Origin: Pantoea sp. Aalb
GTDB lineage: Bacteria > Pseudomonadota > Gammaproteobacteria > Enterobacterales > Enterobacteriaceae
NCBI RefSeq assembly: GCF_009829985.1
Contig: NZ_SZZU01000002.1
Location: 172,169 to 236,168, forward strand
Reading direction: 5' to 3'
Length of the DNA: 64,000 nt
Shown here: positions 48,496-57,566 of the stretch, piece by piece
Numbering within the stretch: position 1 is the stretch's first letter
How the letters are laid out: each line of letters begins with the position of its first letter
Made by a program: the position numbers and the translations under genes
The notes under the pieces: generated by a model
Seen by the model: the letters and a program-made list of their open reading frames with translations, nothing else
Databases searched by the model: none
Told to the model about the DNA's origin: nothing

Positions 48496-49053
48496 TTCAT
48501 AACATTATAAATATAAATTATTTTTTATTTCAAATAACAAAAGTATTTTCTTAAATATTATATATTTTTTTATTTTTTATGGAATGTAATGCTTAATCCC
48601 ACTTTTTATTATTTTCATTATATTTACTGAAATATATTCAAAAATAATATAATTAAAACTTTCTAAAATATTGATATCTAAATTAAATAATTTATTTAGA
48701 TATCAAATATGATTAAAAATCATTTTTATGTATTAATCTGAAACAAATTAAGTAATATTTATATTTATTCTATAATATATTTTATAAATTATCAATTTTA
48801 TATATTTATTAATTAACTAATCTTTTGAATAATATTCAATATAAATAAAATAAAAAATTAGGAAATATTCACAATAACATTAATATGTTATTTATAAACT
48901 AAATATTATTTATACTTATTGATAAGTAATTATATATTATTAAATTTTATATATTACTATGTAATTTTAGTAAAAATATTAGTTTATTTATGAATAAATA
49001 CATTCTAAAAGCTAATATTGATTCATATATATTTAAGGTAATATTTATTTATT
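48496..49053 (+). other. Gene-free stretch between tRNA-Arg and gshA
   Basis: The extra argV copies, yqaB and yqaA found here in E. coli are missing. The 558 bp are very AT-rich with no recognised remnant. The gshA promoter should lie at the right end; AAGGTAA near 49035 could serve gshA translation. Confidence 0.6.
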
Positions 49054-50637
49054 ATGCTGTATCAAAATAAATTATTTGTAAATCGAAAGAATAATATAAT
49101 TCCGGATATGTCAAAAGGTCTTTCTTGGCTTGAAACACATGCGAATACATTAAAAAACATCAATCGTGGCATTGAACGTGAAACATTACGCGTTAATTTA
49201 GATGGACATTTAGCTACTACAAATCATCCTAAATCATTTGGTTCAGCATTAAAACATACTTGTATTACTACTGATTTTGCTGAAGCTTTATTAGAATTTA
49301 TTACTCCAGTAGATCAAAATATTAATCGTATATTTGTTTTACTTAGAGATATCCATCGTTATGTAACACGTACTATTGACCATGAACGTCTGTGGCCATT
49401 TAGTATGCCTTGCATTATTGATGATATTAATAATATTCAATTAGCTCAATATGGTAGTTCAAATATTGGTAAAATGAAAATGTTATATAGGGAAGGATTA
49501 AAAAATCGTTATGGTGTTCCAATGCAATTAATTTCTGGTGTTCATTATAATTTCTCTTTACCACTTTTATTCTGGCAAAAATGGGCAGATATTAGTGATG
49601 TAGAAAGCGGTAAAAAAGTTATTTCTTCTGGATATTTACATCTAATACGTAATTATTATCGTTTTGGGTGGATAATTCCTTACTTATTTGGATCATCTCC
49701 TGCTATTTGCTCATCTTTTTTACAAGAACGTAAAAGTCATTTACAATTTAAAACTAATGGACATGGTACAATGTGGTTGCCTTATGCTACCTCACTTCGC
49801 CTTAGTAACTTTGGTTATACAAATACATTACAGAGTAATTTACCTATTACCTTTAATTCTCTTGAAGAATATGTATCTGCTCTTAAAATTGCAACTAAAA
49901 CACCATCAAAAAAATATCAAGCTATGGGTATAAAAGATATACATGGTAATCGGTTACAACTAAATACTAATGTATTGCAAATTGAAAACGAATTATATAC
50001 ACCTATCAGACCAAAACGTGTTAGTAGAGTAGGAGAATCTCTGTCAGATTCATTATTATATAATGGTATTGAATATATCGAAGTTCGTTCATTAGATATT
50101 AACCCATTTTCAGTTATTGGAATTAATATAGATGAGATAAATTTCCTCGATCTTTTTTTAATATGGTGTATTTTAGCAGATTCTCCAGAAATGAGCACCA
50201 ATGAACTTACTTGTATACGTAAAACCTGGAATAGAATTGTACTAGAAGGACGCAAACCTGATCAGATTATTATTTTTGGTTGTCAAGAAAATGAATATAA
50301 ATTATTAGAAATAGTAGAAGCACTATTTGCTGATTTATATAGAATCGCAAAAATTCTTGATAGAAGCCATGCTATAACTCACTACCAACATTTATGTAAA
50401 CAACTTTTCAAATCATTTAAAGATCCTGAATTAACTTATTCAGCCCGTATTCTTCAATTAATAAAAAAAAATGGTTTGATAGAAACCGGTATGTCATTAT
50501 CTAATAAGTATTATTCTTTACTTTTTAAAGAACCACTAGAGATATTTACTAATGATGATTTTACACGTCAAGCTCATGAATCAATAATAGCACAAAAAAT
50601 ACTTGAAATAAAAGATCGATTTAATTCAATTAAATGA
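49054..50637 (+). CDS. gshA: Glutamate-cysteine ligase
   Basis: GshA joins glutamate and cysteine, the first step of glutathione synthesis, and so uses the cysteine made with the cys genes of this window. The 527 residues (E. coli 518) keep RGIERETLRVN near residue 38, TTDFAEALLEFITP, ISGVHYNFSLP, RNYYRFGWIIPYLFG and EYIEVRSLDINPF. The E. coli protein begins at the point aligned with IIPDMSK (residue 15 here) from a TTG. Here that codon is ATT, so the ATG at 49054 with 14 extra residues is the likely start. The C-terminal tail is shorter than in E. coli. Confidence 0.96.
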   Translation: MLYQNKLFVNRKNNIIPDMSKGLSWLETHANTLKNINRGIERETLRVNLDGHLATTNHPKSFGSALKHTCITTDFAEALLEFITPVDQNINRIFVLLRDIHRYVTRTIDHERLWPFSMPCIIDDINNIQLAQYGSSNIGKMKMLYREGLKNRYGVPMQLISGVHYNFSLPLLFWQKWADISDVESGKKVISSGYLHLIRNYYRFGWIIPYLFGSSPAICSSFLQERKSHLQFKTNGHGTMWLPYATSLRLSNFGYTNTLQSNLPITFNSLEEYVSALKIATKTPSKKYQAMGIKDIHGNRLQLNTNVLQIENELYTPIRPKRVSRVGESLSDSLLYNGIEYIEVRSLDINPFSVIGINIDEINFLDLFLIWCILADSPEMSTNELTCIRKTWNRIVLEGRKPDQIIIFGCQENEYKLLEIVEALFADLYRIAKILDRSHAITHYQHLCKQLFKSFKDPELTYSARILQLIKKNGLIETGMSLSNKYYSLLFKEPLEIFTNDDFTRQAHESIIAQKILEIKDRFNSIK

Positions 50638-50737
50638 TTGATATAAAAATAGAAAATAAAAAATAAAACTTTAGTATTTAAATATGTTATTATTTATTTA
50701 AAATCGCATTATTTTAATTAAATTAAAAATAAATATT

Positions 50738-51194
50738 TTAGAAAGTTTTACTATCGAACACTTTATAATCACGCATCAGTTGTAAGTTTAGTTAAATGCA
50801 TACCATACTCCTCATGGTGAATTATTACTGTATTTAACTTACGTTTTTCGACTAAATTATATGATTTTAAATCATAGTGGAATTCATACTTTAGGGTATA
50901 TGGTTGATGGATTTATGCCTAATGAACTAAACAGTAACACTAGAAATTATTGATATTTCACCAATGGGTTGTTGTACTGAATTTTAGATGTCTCTAATTG
51001 GAAAACTTACTGAATAGCGTGTAGTAAATACTTGACAACATGCAATGAAAAATATTCTAACAATAAAAGATTATTGTCAAATTCCATCAGTAAATAAATG
51101 CTAATGTAGCAATTATAAATTGCATTCATTAAAAGAAGCACATAATATTGCACGTAGTATTTTAATTAGTGATATTAAAATAAACTATAAATAA
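50738..51194 (+). pseudogene. luxS: luxS pseudogene (S-ribosylhomocysteine lyase)
   Basis: LuxS makes homocysteine and the AI-2 precursor. A complete but dead copy follows gshA, as in E. coli. Fragments in order are LESFTIEH, NAYHTPHGE, SGIHTLGYMVDGFMPNELN, EIIDISPMGCCTEF, MSLIGKLTE, AMKNILTIKDYCQIP and YKLHSLKEAHNIARSIL. At least seven stops and some frame changes interrupt it, and the metal motif HTLEH reads HTLGY. Quorum signalling through AI-2 from this locus is lost. Confidence 0.92.
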
Positions 51195-51297
51195 ACAATT
51201 AAAATTATCGGTCAATATTTTAAAAAATAAATAATTATTATAATGTTATTATATTAAAACATAGAAACTGTATAGAAACTGTAGAGAAAATGTTCTG

Positions 51298-52656
51298 ATG
51301 TTTAATAATTTAACTGACCGTCTGTCACAAGCCACTCGTAATATTATTGGCCGTGGAAGATTGACTGAATATAATATTAAAGATACATTACGTGAAGTCC
51401 GAATAGCTTTATTAGAAGCTGATGTTGCCCTTCCAGTAGTCCATGAATTTATTAGCCAAGTTAAAATTAATGCTATTGGTCAAGATGTAAATAAAAGTTT
51501 AACTCCTGGCCAAGAATTTATAAAAATCGTTCGTAATGCATTGATTACAGCTATGGGAGAAGAAAATAATGAATTGAGACTCAACGTACAACCTCCAGCT
51601 GTGATACTAATGGTAGGATTACAAGGTGCAGGTAAAACAACTAGTGTTGGTAAATTAGGTAAATGGCTCCATGAAAAACATACAAAAAAAGTTTTAGTGG
51701 TTTCAGCCGATGTATATCGGGCGGCAGCTATTAAACAACTAGAAATTATAGCTCAACAAGCAAATATTAATTTTTATCAATCTAATATAAATGAATCACC
51801 AATAAAAATTATCAAAAATGCTTTAAATGAAGCTGAATTAAATTTCTATGATGTACTTTTAGTAGATACCGCTGGTTGTTTACATATTGATTCAAAAATG
51901 ATCCTAGAAATACAAAAGATACAAACAGAGCTGAATCCAATAGAAACATTATTTGTAGTTGATGCAATGACTGGTCAGGATGCAGTAAACAGCGCAAAAG
52001 TTTTTAGTGAGCAATTGAATTTTACAGGTATTATTTTAACTAAAGTGGATGGTGATGTACGTGGCGGTGCTGCTTTATCAATTAGACATGTTACTGGTAA
52101 GCCTATTAAATTTATAGGAGTAGGTGAAAAAAACGATGCTTTAGAAGCATTTCATCCAAAGCGAATTGCATCACGTATTTTAGGTATGGGAGATATGTTA
52201 TCCCTTATTGAAAATATTGAGAATAAAGTTAATCGAAGGCAAGTAGAAAATTTAGCAAAAAAAATAAAAAATGGTAGTAATTTCGATCTCAATGATTTTT
52301 TAGAACAATTAAAACAAATGAATAACATGGGTGGAATAACAAATTTGATAACTAAGCTTCCAAGTATTGATAGGTTATCTAATAATATTAAATTGAAAAT
52401 GGATGATAAAGTATTAGTAGGAATGGAAGCTATTATTAATTCTATGACACATAAAGAAAGAAAAAAACCAGAAATTATTAAAGGTTCACGTAAACGTCGT
52501 ATTGCTATGGGTTCTGGAATGCAAGTTCAAGATGTAAATCGATTACTTAAACAGTTTGATGTTATGCAACGAATATTGAAAAAAATGATAAATAGTGGTG
52601 ATATAAATAAAATATTTTCTAATATAAAAGGTATTAGTAAATTAACTAAAAATTAA
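51298..52656 (+). CDS. ffh: Signal recognition particle protein Ffh
   Basis: Ffh binds 4.5S RNA and signal sequences and brings ribosomes to FtsY at the membrane. The 452 residues (E. coli 453) comprise the N domain, the G domain (GLQGAGKTTSVGKLGKWL near residue 106, VSADVYRAAAIKQL, VDTAGCLHID, TKVDGDVRGG) and the M domain with the RNA-binding SKRRIAMGSG-type motif RKRRIAMGSGM. It stands upstream of rpsP, as in E. coli. Confidence 0.99.
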   Translation: MFNNLTDRLSQATRNIIGRGRLTEYNIKDTLREVRIALLEADVALPVVHEFISQVKINAIGQDVNKSLTPGQEFIKIVRNALITAMGEENNELRLNVQPPAVILMVGLQGAGKTTSVGKLGKWLHEKHTKKVLVVSADVYRAAAIKQLEIIAQQANINFYQSNINESPIKIIKNALNEAELNFYDVLLVDTAGCLHIDSKMILEIQKIQTELNPIETLFVVDAMTGQDAVNSAKVFSEQLNFTGIILTKVDGDVRGGAALSIRHVTGKPIKFIGVGEKNDALEAFHPKRIASRILGMGDMLSLIENIENKVNRRQVENLAKKIKNGSNFDLNDFLEQLKQMNNMGGITNLITKLPSIDRLSNNIKLKMDDKVLVGMEAIINSMTHKERKKPEIIKGSRKRRIAMGSGMQVQDVNRLLKQFDVMQRILKKMINSGDINKIFSNIKGISKLTKN

Positions 52657-52723
52657 AGATTTCAATTAAGATTAAAATCTTATATGTGGAAATTTTATTT
52701 ACAAAAGTAATATAGAGAATGTT

Positions 52724-52966
52724 ATGATTATAATTCGTTTAGCTCGTCACGGTGCCAAAAAACGTCCTTTTTATCAAGTAGTAGTTACTGATAGTCGTAA
52801 TTCACGTAATGGACGTTTTATTGAGCGAGTTGGATTCTTTAATCCACTTGCTTGTGGTCAAGAAGAAAGGTTACGTTTAAATTTAGATAGGATTGATTAT
52901 TGGACCAATCAAGGAGTAGCATTTTCTGCTAGAGTTAATAGTTTAATTAAAAAAATGAAAAAATAA
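52724..52966 (+). CDS. rpsP: 30S ribosomal protein S16
   Basis: S16 stabilises the 5' domain of 16S rRNA in the small subunit. The 80 residues (E. coli 82) begin MIIIRLARHGAKKRPFYQVVVTDSR, include NGRFIERVGFFNP, and end in a lysine-rich tail. It is the first gene of the rpsP-rimM-trmD-rplS operon, whose order and close spacing are the same as in E. coli. Confidence 0.99.
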   Translation: MIIIRLARHGAKKRPFYQVVVTDSRNSRNGRFIERVGFFNPLACGQEERLRLNLDRIDYWTNQGVAFSARVNSLIKKMKK

Positions 52967-52976
52967 CGTATTTATT

Positions 52977-53537
52977 ATGGTAATTAATTTAAATAGTCAA
53001 TGTTCTACACAATTTCCTATTAATCCTATTATTTTAGGCAAGATAGGATCTGCTTATGGTATTCAAGGGAAAGTTAAAGTTTTCTCTTCTACAGAAAATT
53101 TACAAAACATTTTCAAATACCAACCATGGTTTATTTATAAAAATAATAAATGGTCTAAAATTGAAATAGAAAATTGGGTGCATCACCATAATAATTTTTT
53201 GATTAAGATCAAAGGTATTAATGATCGTAATGCTGTAACACATTTTACAAATTGTGAAATTATAATTGATTCTAATCAATTACCTATTTTAGAAAATGGT
53301 TGTTATTATTGGAAAGATCTTATTGGTTGTAAAGTACTTAATTTAAAAGGTTATAATATGGGAACAGTTATCTCTTTGATAGATATTGGATCCCATGATA
53401 TTTTTATTATTAAGTCTAATGATGAAGATTTTTTTGGTATACAAGAAAGATTAATTCCTTTTATTGACGGACAGGTTGTCAAAAAAATTGATTTAATTAC
53501 TGGTATTATTAAATTAGATTGGGAACCTGATTTTTAA
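52977..53537 (+). CDS. rimM: Ribosome maturation factor RimM
   Basis: RimM binds S19 and helps mature the 30S head. The 186 residues (E. coli 182) have the N-terminal barrel with LGKIGSAYGIQGKVKVFS and YQPWF, and the PRC-barrel domain with YYWKDLIGCKV and RLIPFIDGQVVKKIDL. It starts 10 bp after rpsP. Confidence 0.97.
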   Translation: MVINLNSQCSTQFPINPIILGKIGSAYGIQGKVKVFSSTENLQNIFKYQPWFIYKNNKWSKIEIENWVHHHNNFLIKIKGINDRNAVTHFTNCEIIIDSNQLPILENGCYYWKDLIGCKVLNLKGYNMGTVISLIDIGSHDIFIIKSNDEDFFGIQERLIPFIDGQVVKKIDLITGIIKLDWEPDF

Positions 53538-53565
53538 TTTTATTAAATTTAACATCATAAAATAA

Positions 53566-54324
53566 ATGTGGATTGGTATCATTAGTTTATTTCCAGAAAT
53601 GTTTCAAGCCATTATTAAATATGGAGTAATAGGAAAGGGGATAAAAAATGGATTGCTTAATATTGAAAGATGGAATCCCCGTGACTTTACATATGATGAC
53701 TATCGTAAAGTAGACGATCGTCCTTATGGAGGTGGTCCAGGTATGGTAATGATGGTGCAACCTTTATGTGATGCTATTCATGCAGCAAAGAAGGTAGCTG
53801 GAAAAAATGTTAAAACTATTTACCTTTCACCTCAAGGTAAAAAACTTAATCAAAAAAAAGTATTGGAATTAGTTTCTCTTAAAAAGATAATATTAGTTTG
53901 TGGCCGTTATAAAGGTATAGATGAACGCGTAATTTGCGCTGAAATTGATGAAGAATTATCAGTTGGAGATTATGTACTTAGTGGTGGCGAGCTACCAGCA
54001 ATGACATTAATTGATAGCATGGCTCGTTTTATTCCAGGTGTATTAGGTAAACAATCATCGGTATATGAAGATTCTTTTATAGAAGGATTATTAGATTGTG
54101 CTTACTATACCAGACCTCAAATATTAAAAGGACAACAGGTACCTAAAAGTTTACTATCAGGTAATCATGCGAAGATTTCTCGATGGCGTCTTAAAAATTC
54201 TTTAGGTCGTACTTGGCTTAGAAGGCCTGAATTTCTAGAAGCCTTAATTCTTACTAAAGAGCAAGAAATATTATTAAATGAATTTCAACAAGAATATAAT
54301 AATTTAAAGAAATTTAATGATTAA
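53566..54324 (+). CDS. trmD: tRNA (guanine-37-N1)-methyltransferase
   Basis: TrmD methylates G37 of tRNAs that read CNN codons and prevents frameshifting. The 252 residues (E. coli 255) hold MWIGIISLFPEMF, RPYGGGPGMVMM, YLSPQGKKL, the knotted SAM site VCGRYKGIDERV and VGDYVLSGGELPAM, and GVLGKQSS. It is third in the rpsP operon. Confidence 0.98.
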   Translation: MWIGIISLFPEMFQAIIKYGVIGKGIKNGLLNIERWNPRDFTYDDYRKVDDRPYGGGPGMVMMVQPLCDAIHAAKKVAGKNVKTIYLSPQGKKLNQKKVLELVSLKKIILVCGRYKGIDERVICAEIDEELSVGDYVLSGGELPAMTLIDSMARFIPGVLGKQSSVYEDSFIEGLLDCAYYTRPQILKGQQVPKSLLSGNHAKISRWRLKNSLGRTWLRRPEFLEALILTKEQEILLNEFQQEYNNLKKFND

Positions 54325-54369
54325 ATTATTAATTTAATCACCTACTTTAGGTCTAGGATAACATTAAAT

Positions 54370-54723
54370 ATGAGTAAAATTATAAAGCAACTTGAAAAGG
54401 AGCAAATAAAAAAGAACTTACCTTCTTTTCGTCCAGGTGACTCTATAGAAGTAAAGGTATGGGTAGTTGAAGGTTCTAAGAAACGTTTACAATCTTTTGA
54501 AGGAACAGTTATATCTATCCGTCGTAATAATTCTAATTTACACTCTGCTTTTACTGTTCGAAAAACTTCCAATGGTGAAGGGGTTGAACGTGTATTTCAA
54601 ATTCATTCCCCAGTAATTGATAGTATTAATATTAAACGCTTAGGTAATGTACGTAAAGCCAAACTATATTATCTTCGTAATCTAAAGGGTAAATCTGCTC
54701 GTATTAAGGAACGTCTCGATTAA
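54370..54723 (+). CDS. rplS: 50S ribosomal protein L19
   Basis: L19 sits at the 30S-50S interface. The 117 residues (E. coli 115) include PSFRPGDSIEVKVWVVEGSK, SAFTVRKTSNGEGVERVFQ and a C-terminal RKAKLYYLRNLKGKSARIKERL. It is the last gene of the operon, 45 bp after trmD. Confidence 0.99.
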   Translation: MSKIIKQLEKEQIKKNLPSFRPGDSIEVKVWVVEGSKKRLQSFEGTVISIRRNNSNLHSAFTVRKTSNGEGVERVFQIHSPVIDSINIKRLGNVRKAKLYYLRNLKGKSARIKERLD

Positions 54724-54753
54724 TTCCTTTAAAGAAATTTAATCAATCAATTA

Positions 54754-54781
54754 TTAAATATTTTTTTAAAAAAATATTTAA
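54754..54781 (+). terminator. Perfect 28-nt A/T palindrome after rplS, possible terminator
   Basis: TTAAATATTTTTTT is followed directly by its exact reverse complement, 30 nt after the rplS stop and the end of the operon. The T run could act as a terminator tail in either direction, but the stem is all A-T, so the call is tentative. Confidence 0.35.
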
Positions 54782-55250
54782 CTAATAAATTATTATTAAT
54801 TAACTCTTTAAATATTTTATTTGAGATATATTTATAATTTTTTCTATTATAGATTAAGATAATCAACTATAGAATATATATCAAATTTAATCTGATGCAG
54901 ACATCATATAAGAATAAAATATAAGGGCATTATAAAATTTATTACATCTAATTAATCGGTGTAATTATATATATTTACAATATTATTCTAATTTAGATCA
55001 ATAAGTAGCATGTTACTTAATAATATTTAAATTTAATAATCATTTAGAATTTATTTCTTAATGCTTTCCATTTTATATTAGATCTATTATTTTATTATTC
55101 ATTCTCTAATTTTATTCTTTTAATCGTAAATTCAGCATCACTAGTTACTTTTTTAAAGTATAGTCATTATAATTATTATATAGATTATTATATCATAATA
55201 ATCTCTAGTTGTTTTAAAGAGATATATGAATTAATTACACGATGTACAGG
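54782..55250 (+). other. Gene-free stretch between rplS and the aroF leader
   Basis: E. coli has the yfiR-yfiN-yfiB genes here. About 470 bp of AT-rich sequence remain with no recognisable piece. TGTAAT-8-TTTACA at 54960-54979 resembles a TyrR box but is 2 bp too long and about 330 bp from aroF, so I do not call it. Confidence 0.55.
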
Positions 55251-55315
55251 GTATGATAGAGCTCTTACTTTTTCTCTAAACTAAAAAATATATATTAAGG
55301 ATAGCTCTATTATGC
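55251..55315 (+). promoter_or_regulatory. Potential hairpin enclosing the aroF start codon
   Basis: GTATGATAGAGCT (55251-55263) can pair with AGCTCTATTATGC (55303-55315) over 13 consecutive positions, two of them G-U. The right arm contains the aroF ATG (55312-55314). The AAGGA ribosome binding site sits in the loop near the stem base. If formed, it would hide the start codon. The complementarity is a direct observation; a regulatory role is inference. Confidence 0.4.
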
Positions 55316-56391
55316 AAAAAGACGCACTAAACAATGTGCACATCTCTGATGAACAAATTTTAATTACTCCTCAAGAATTAAAAATTAAGTTTCCGCTTAG
55401 TGTTGATCAACAAAAACAAATTGCTTCTTCTCGTCAGATTATTGCGGATATTATTTCTGGTCGTGATTATCGACTACTTATAGTTTGTGGTCCTTGTTCA
55501 ATTCACGATACTGAATCTGCACTTGAATATGCTCGTCATCTATACATTCTTTCTCAACAATTGAAAGATCAAATTTATATCGTTATGAGAGTTTATTTTG
55601 AGAAACCTCGTACCACTATTGGTTGGAAAGGTTTAATAAATGATCCATATATGGATAACTCATTTGATATGGAAGCAGGATTACATATTGCACGTCAATT
55701 ATTAGTAAATTTAATAGAAATTGGTTTACCACTAGCAACAGAAGCATTAGATCCTAATAGTCCTCAATACCTTGGTGATTTATTTAGCTGGTCTGCAATT
55801 GGTGCACGTACTACAGAATCTCAAACTCATCGTGAAATGGCATCTGGTCTATCTATGCCAGTTGGGTTTAAAAATGGGACAGATGGTAGTTTAGATACTG
55901 CTATTAATGCGATGCGAGCTGCTGCGATGCCACACCGTTTTGTTGGTATAAATCAAGCCGGTCAAGTCTGTTTATTACAAACTCAAGGAAATCCAGATGG
56001 CCATATAATTCTTCGTGGAGGCAAAAAACCTAATTGTAATTCAGAAGATGTTACAAAATGCGAACAAGAAATGATTAAAGCAGGATTAAATCCGGCTATA
56101 ATGATAGATTGTAGTCATGGTAATTCTAATAAAGATTACCGTCGTCAATCCCTTGTAGTAGCATCAGTTATTACGCAAATTAAAAATGGAAATTGTTCTG
56201 TTATTGGGTTAATGTTAGAAAGCAATATTAATGAAGGTAATCAATCTTCTGAACAACCTCGTAATACAATGAAATATGGTGTATCAGTAACTGATGCTTG
56301 TATTAATTGGAAGACTACTGAAGAATTACTACAGAAAATTCATGATACTCTGAAAGGAATACTATCTGTACGTTTGTTTCACAAGGTATAA
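55312..56391 (+). CDS. aroF: DAHP synthase, tyrosine-sensitive type
   Basis: AroF condenses phosphoenolpyruvate and erythrose 4-phosphate, the first step to chorismate. The 359 residues (E. coli 356) begin MQKDALNNVHI, almost as E. coli AroF, and keep VCGPCSIHD, MRVYFEKPRTTIGWKG, EALDPNSPQYLGDLFSWSAIGARTTESQ and IDCSHGNSNKDYRRQ. Resemblance is to the Tyr-regulated isozyme rather than AroG or AroH, and tyrA follows 6 bp later, as in E. coli. Whether tyrosine still inhibits it cannot be judged by eye. Confidence 0.97.
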   Translation: MQKDALNNVHISDEQILITPQELKIKFPLSVDQQKQIASSRQIIADIISGRDYRLLIVCGPCSIHDTESALEYARHLYILSQQLKDQIYIVMRVYFEKPRTTIGWKGLINDPYMDNSFDMEAGLHIARQLLVNLIEIGLPLATEALDPNSPQYLGDLFSWSAIGARTTESQTHREMASGLSMPVGFKNGTDGSLDTAINAMRAAAMPHRFVGINQAGQVCLLQTQGNPDGHIILRGGKKPNCNSEDVTKCEQEMIKAGLNPAIMIDCSHGNSNKDYRRQSLVVASVITQIKNGNCSVIGLMLESNINEGNQSSEQPRNTMKYGVSVTDACINWKTTEELLQKIHDTLKGILSVRLFHKV

Positions 56392-56397
56392 TGAGTC

Positions 56398-57519
56398 ATG
56401 GTAGTTAAACTGACTTTACTACGTAATCAAATAGATCAAATTGATAAAATACTTCTTAAACTATTAGCACAGAGGCTTGACTTAGTAACTAAAATTGGTG
56501 AAGTAAAAAGACATTATGGATTACCAATTTATGATCGAGAAAGAGAAGCTAGTATGTTAGCTTTACGTAGGAAAGAAGCTCAAATAATTGGTATATCTCC
56601 AGATTTAATTGAAGATGTATTACGTCGTTTGATGCGTGAATCTTACACACTTGAAAATAATAAAGGATTTAAAATGTTATGTCCAACCTTACGTTCAGTA
56701 GTGATCGTTGGTGGACGTGGTCATATGGGACGTTTATTTAAAAAAATGCTTACACTATCAGGTTATAAAGTCCGTATTTTAGATAAAAATGATTGGGATC
56801 AATCAGAAAAATTATTGATTAATGCTGGTATGGTAATAATTAGTGTACCAATACATTTGACTGAGAAAATTATTTATAATCTTCCTAAGTTACCTAAAGA
56901 TTGTATTTTAGTAGATCTAGCATCTGTAAAGTATCGGCCTTTACAGGCAATGCTTGCTGTGCATACTGGACCAGTTTTAGGATTACATCCTATGTTTGCT
57001 CCTGATAGTGGTAGTTTTGCAAAACAATTAGTAGTATGGTGTAATGGTCGTAAATTAGAATGTTATCAATGGTTTCTTAATCAAATTCAGGTATGGGGTG
57101 CACGATTACATCGCATCAACGCTGTTGAACATGATACAAATATGGCTTTTATTCAAGCTTTACGTCATTTTACTACTTTTGTATACGGTCTGCATTTAAC
57201 AGCAGAAGATGTTAACATTGATCAATTGTTAGCATTATCTTCACCAATTTACCGCCTTGAATTAATTATGATAGGTCGGTTATTTGCACAAGATCCACAA
57301 TTATACGCAGATATTATTATGGCTTCTGAAAATAATTTATCTTTGATTAAACGTTATTATAATCGCTTTGGAGAAGCAATTTCTTTGCTAGAACAGGGAG
57401 ATAAACAAAACTTCATTAATAGTTTTCAACACATAGAAAAATGGTTTGGTGATTATGCCAAACGTTTTTTATTAGAAAGCCGCAGTATGTTACGGTTAGC
57501 TAATGATAATCGTGAATGA
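56398..57519 (+). CDS. tyrA: Bifunctional chorismate mutase / prephenate dehydrogenase
   Basis: TyrA converts chorismate to prephenate and oxidises this to 4-hydroxyphenylpyruvate for tyrosine. The 373 residues equal E. coli. The N-terminal AroQ mutase domain (LLRNQIDQIDKILLKLLAQRLDLV, VKRHYGLPIYDREREASML) is intact. The dehydrogenase follows from about residue 100 (VVIVGGRGHMGRLFKKML, ILVDLASVK, LGLHPMFAPDSGS, HDTNMAFIQALRHF). Because the mutase half of pheA has decayed, this domain is the only chorismate mutase in the window and must serve both pathways unless another exists elsewhere. Confidence 0.98.
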   Translation: MVVKLTLLRNQIDQIDKILLKLLAQRLDLVTKIGEVKRHYGLPIYDREREASMLALRRKEAQIIGISPDLIEDVLRRLMRESYTLENNKGFKMLCPTLRSVVIVGGRGHMGRLFKKMLTLSGYKVRILDKNDWDQSEKLLINAGMVIISVPIHLTEKIIYNLPKLPKDCILVDLASVKYRPLQAMLAVHTGPVLGLHPMFAPDSGSFAKQLVVWCNGRKLECYQWFLNQIQVWGARLHRINAVEHDTNMAFIQALRHFTTFVYGLHLTAEDVNIDQLLALSSPIYRLELIMIGRLFAQDPQLYADIIMASENNLSLIKRYYNRFGEAISLLEQGDKQNFINSFQHIEKWFGDYAKRFLLESRSMLRLANDNRE

Positions 57520-57566
57520 TTTTAAATAATATAATATTAAATTATATTTAATTTATGACATGCTTT

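Noticed and set aside
48230..48496. An 88-residue minus-strand frame reading MHPGGFEPPTARF
   Set aside because: It runs antisense through both tRNA genes. This peptide is a well-known artefact of translating tRNA complements, not a gene.
54960..54979. TyrR box candidate TGTAAT-8-TTTACA upstream of aroF
   Set aside because: The consensus spacing is 6, not 8, and the site is about 330 bp upstream of the start in A/T-rich sequence where such palindromes arise by chance.
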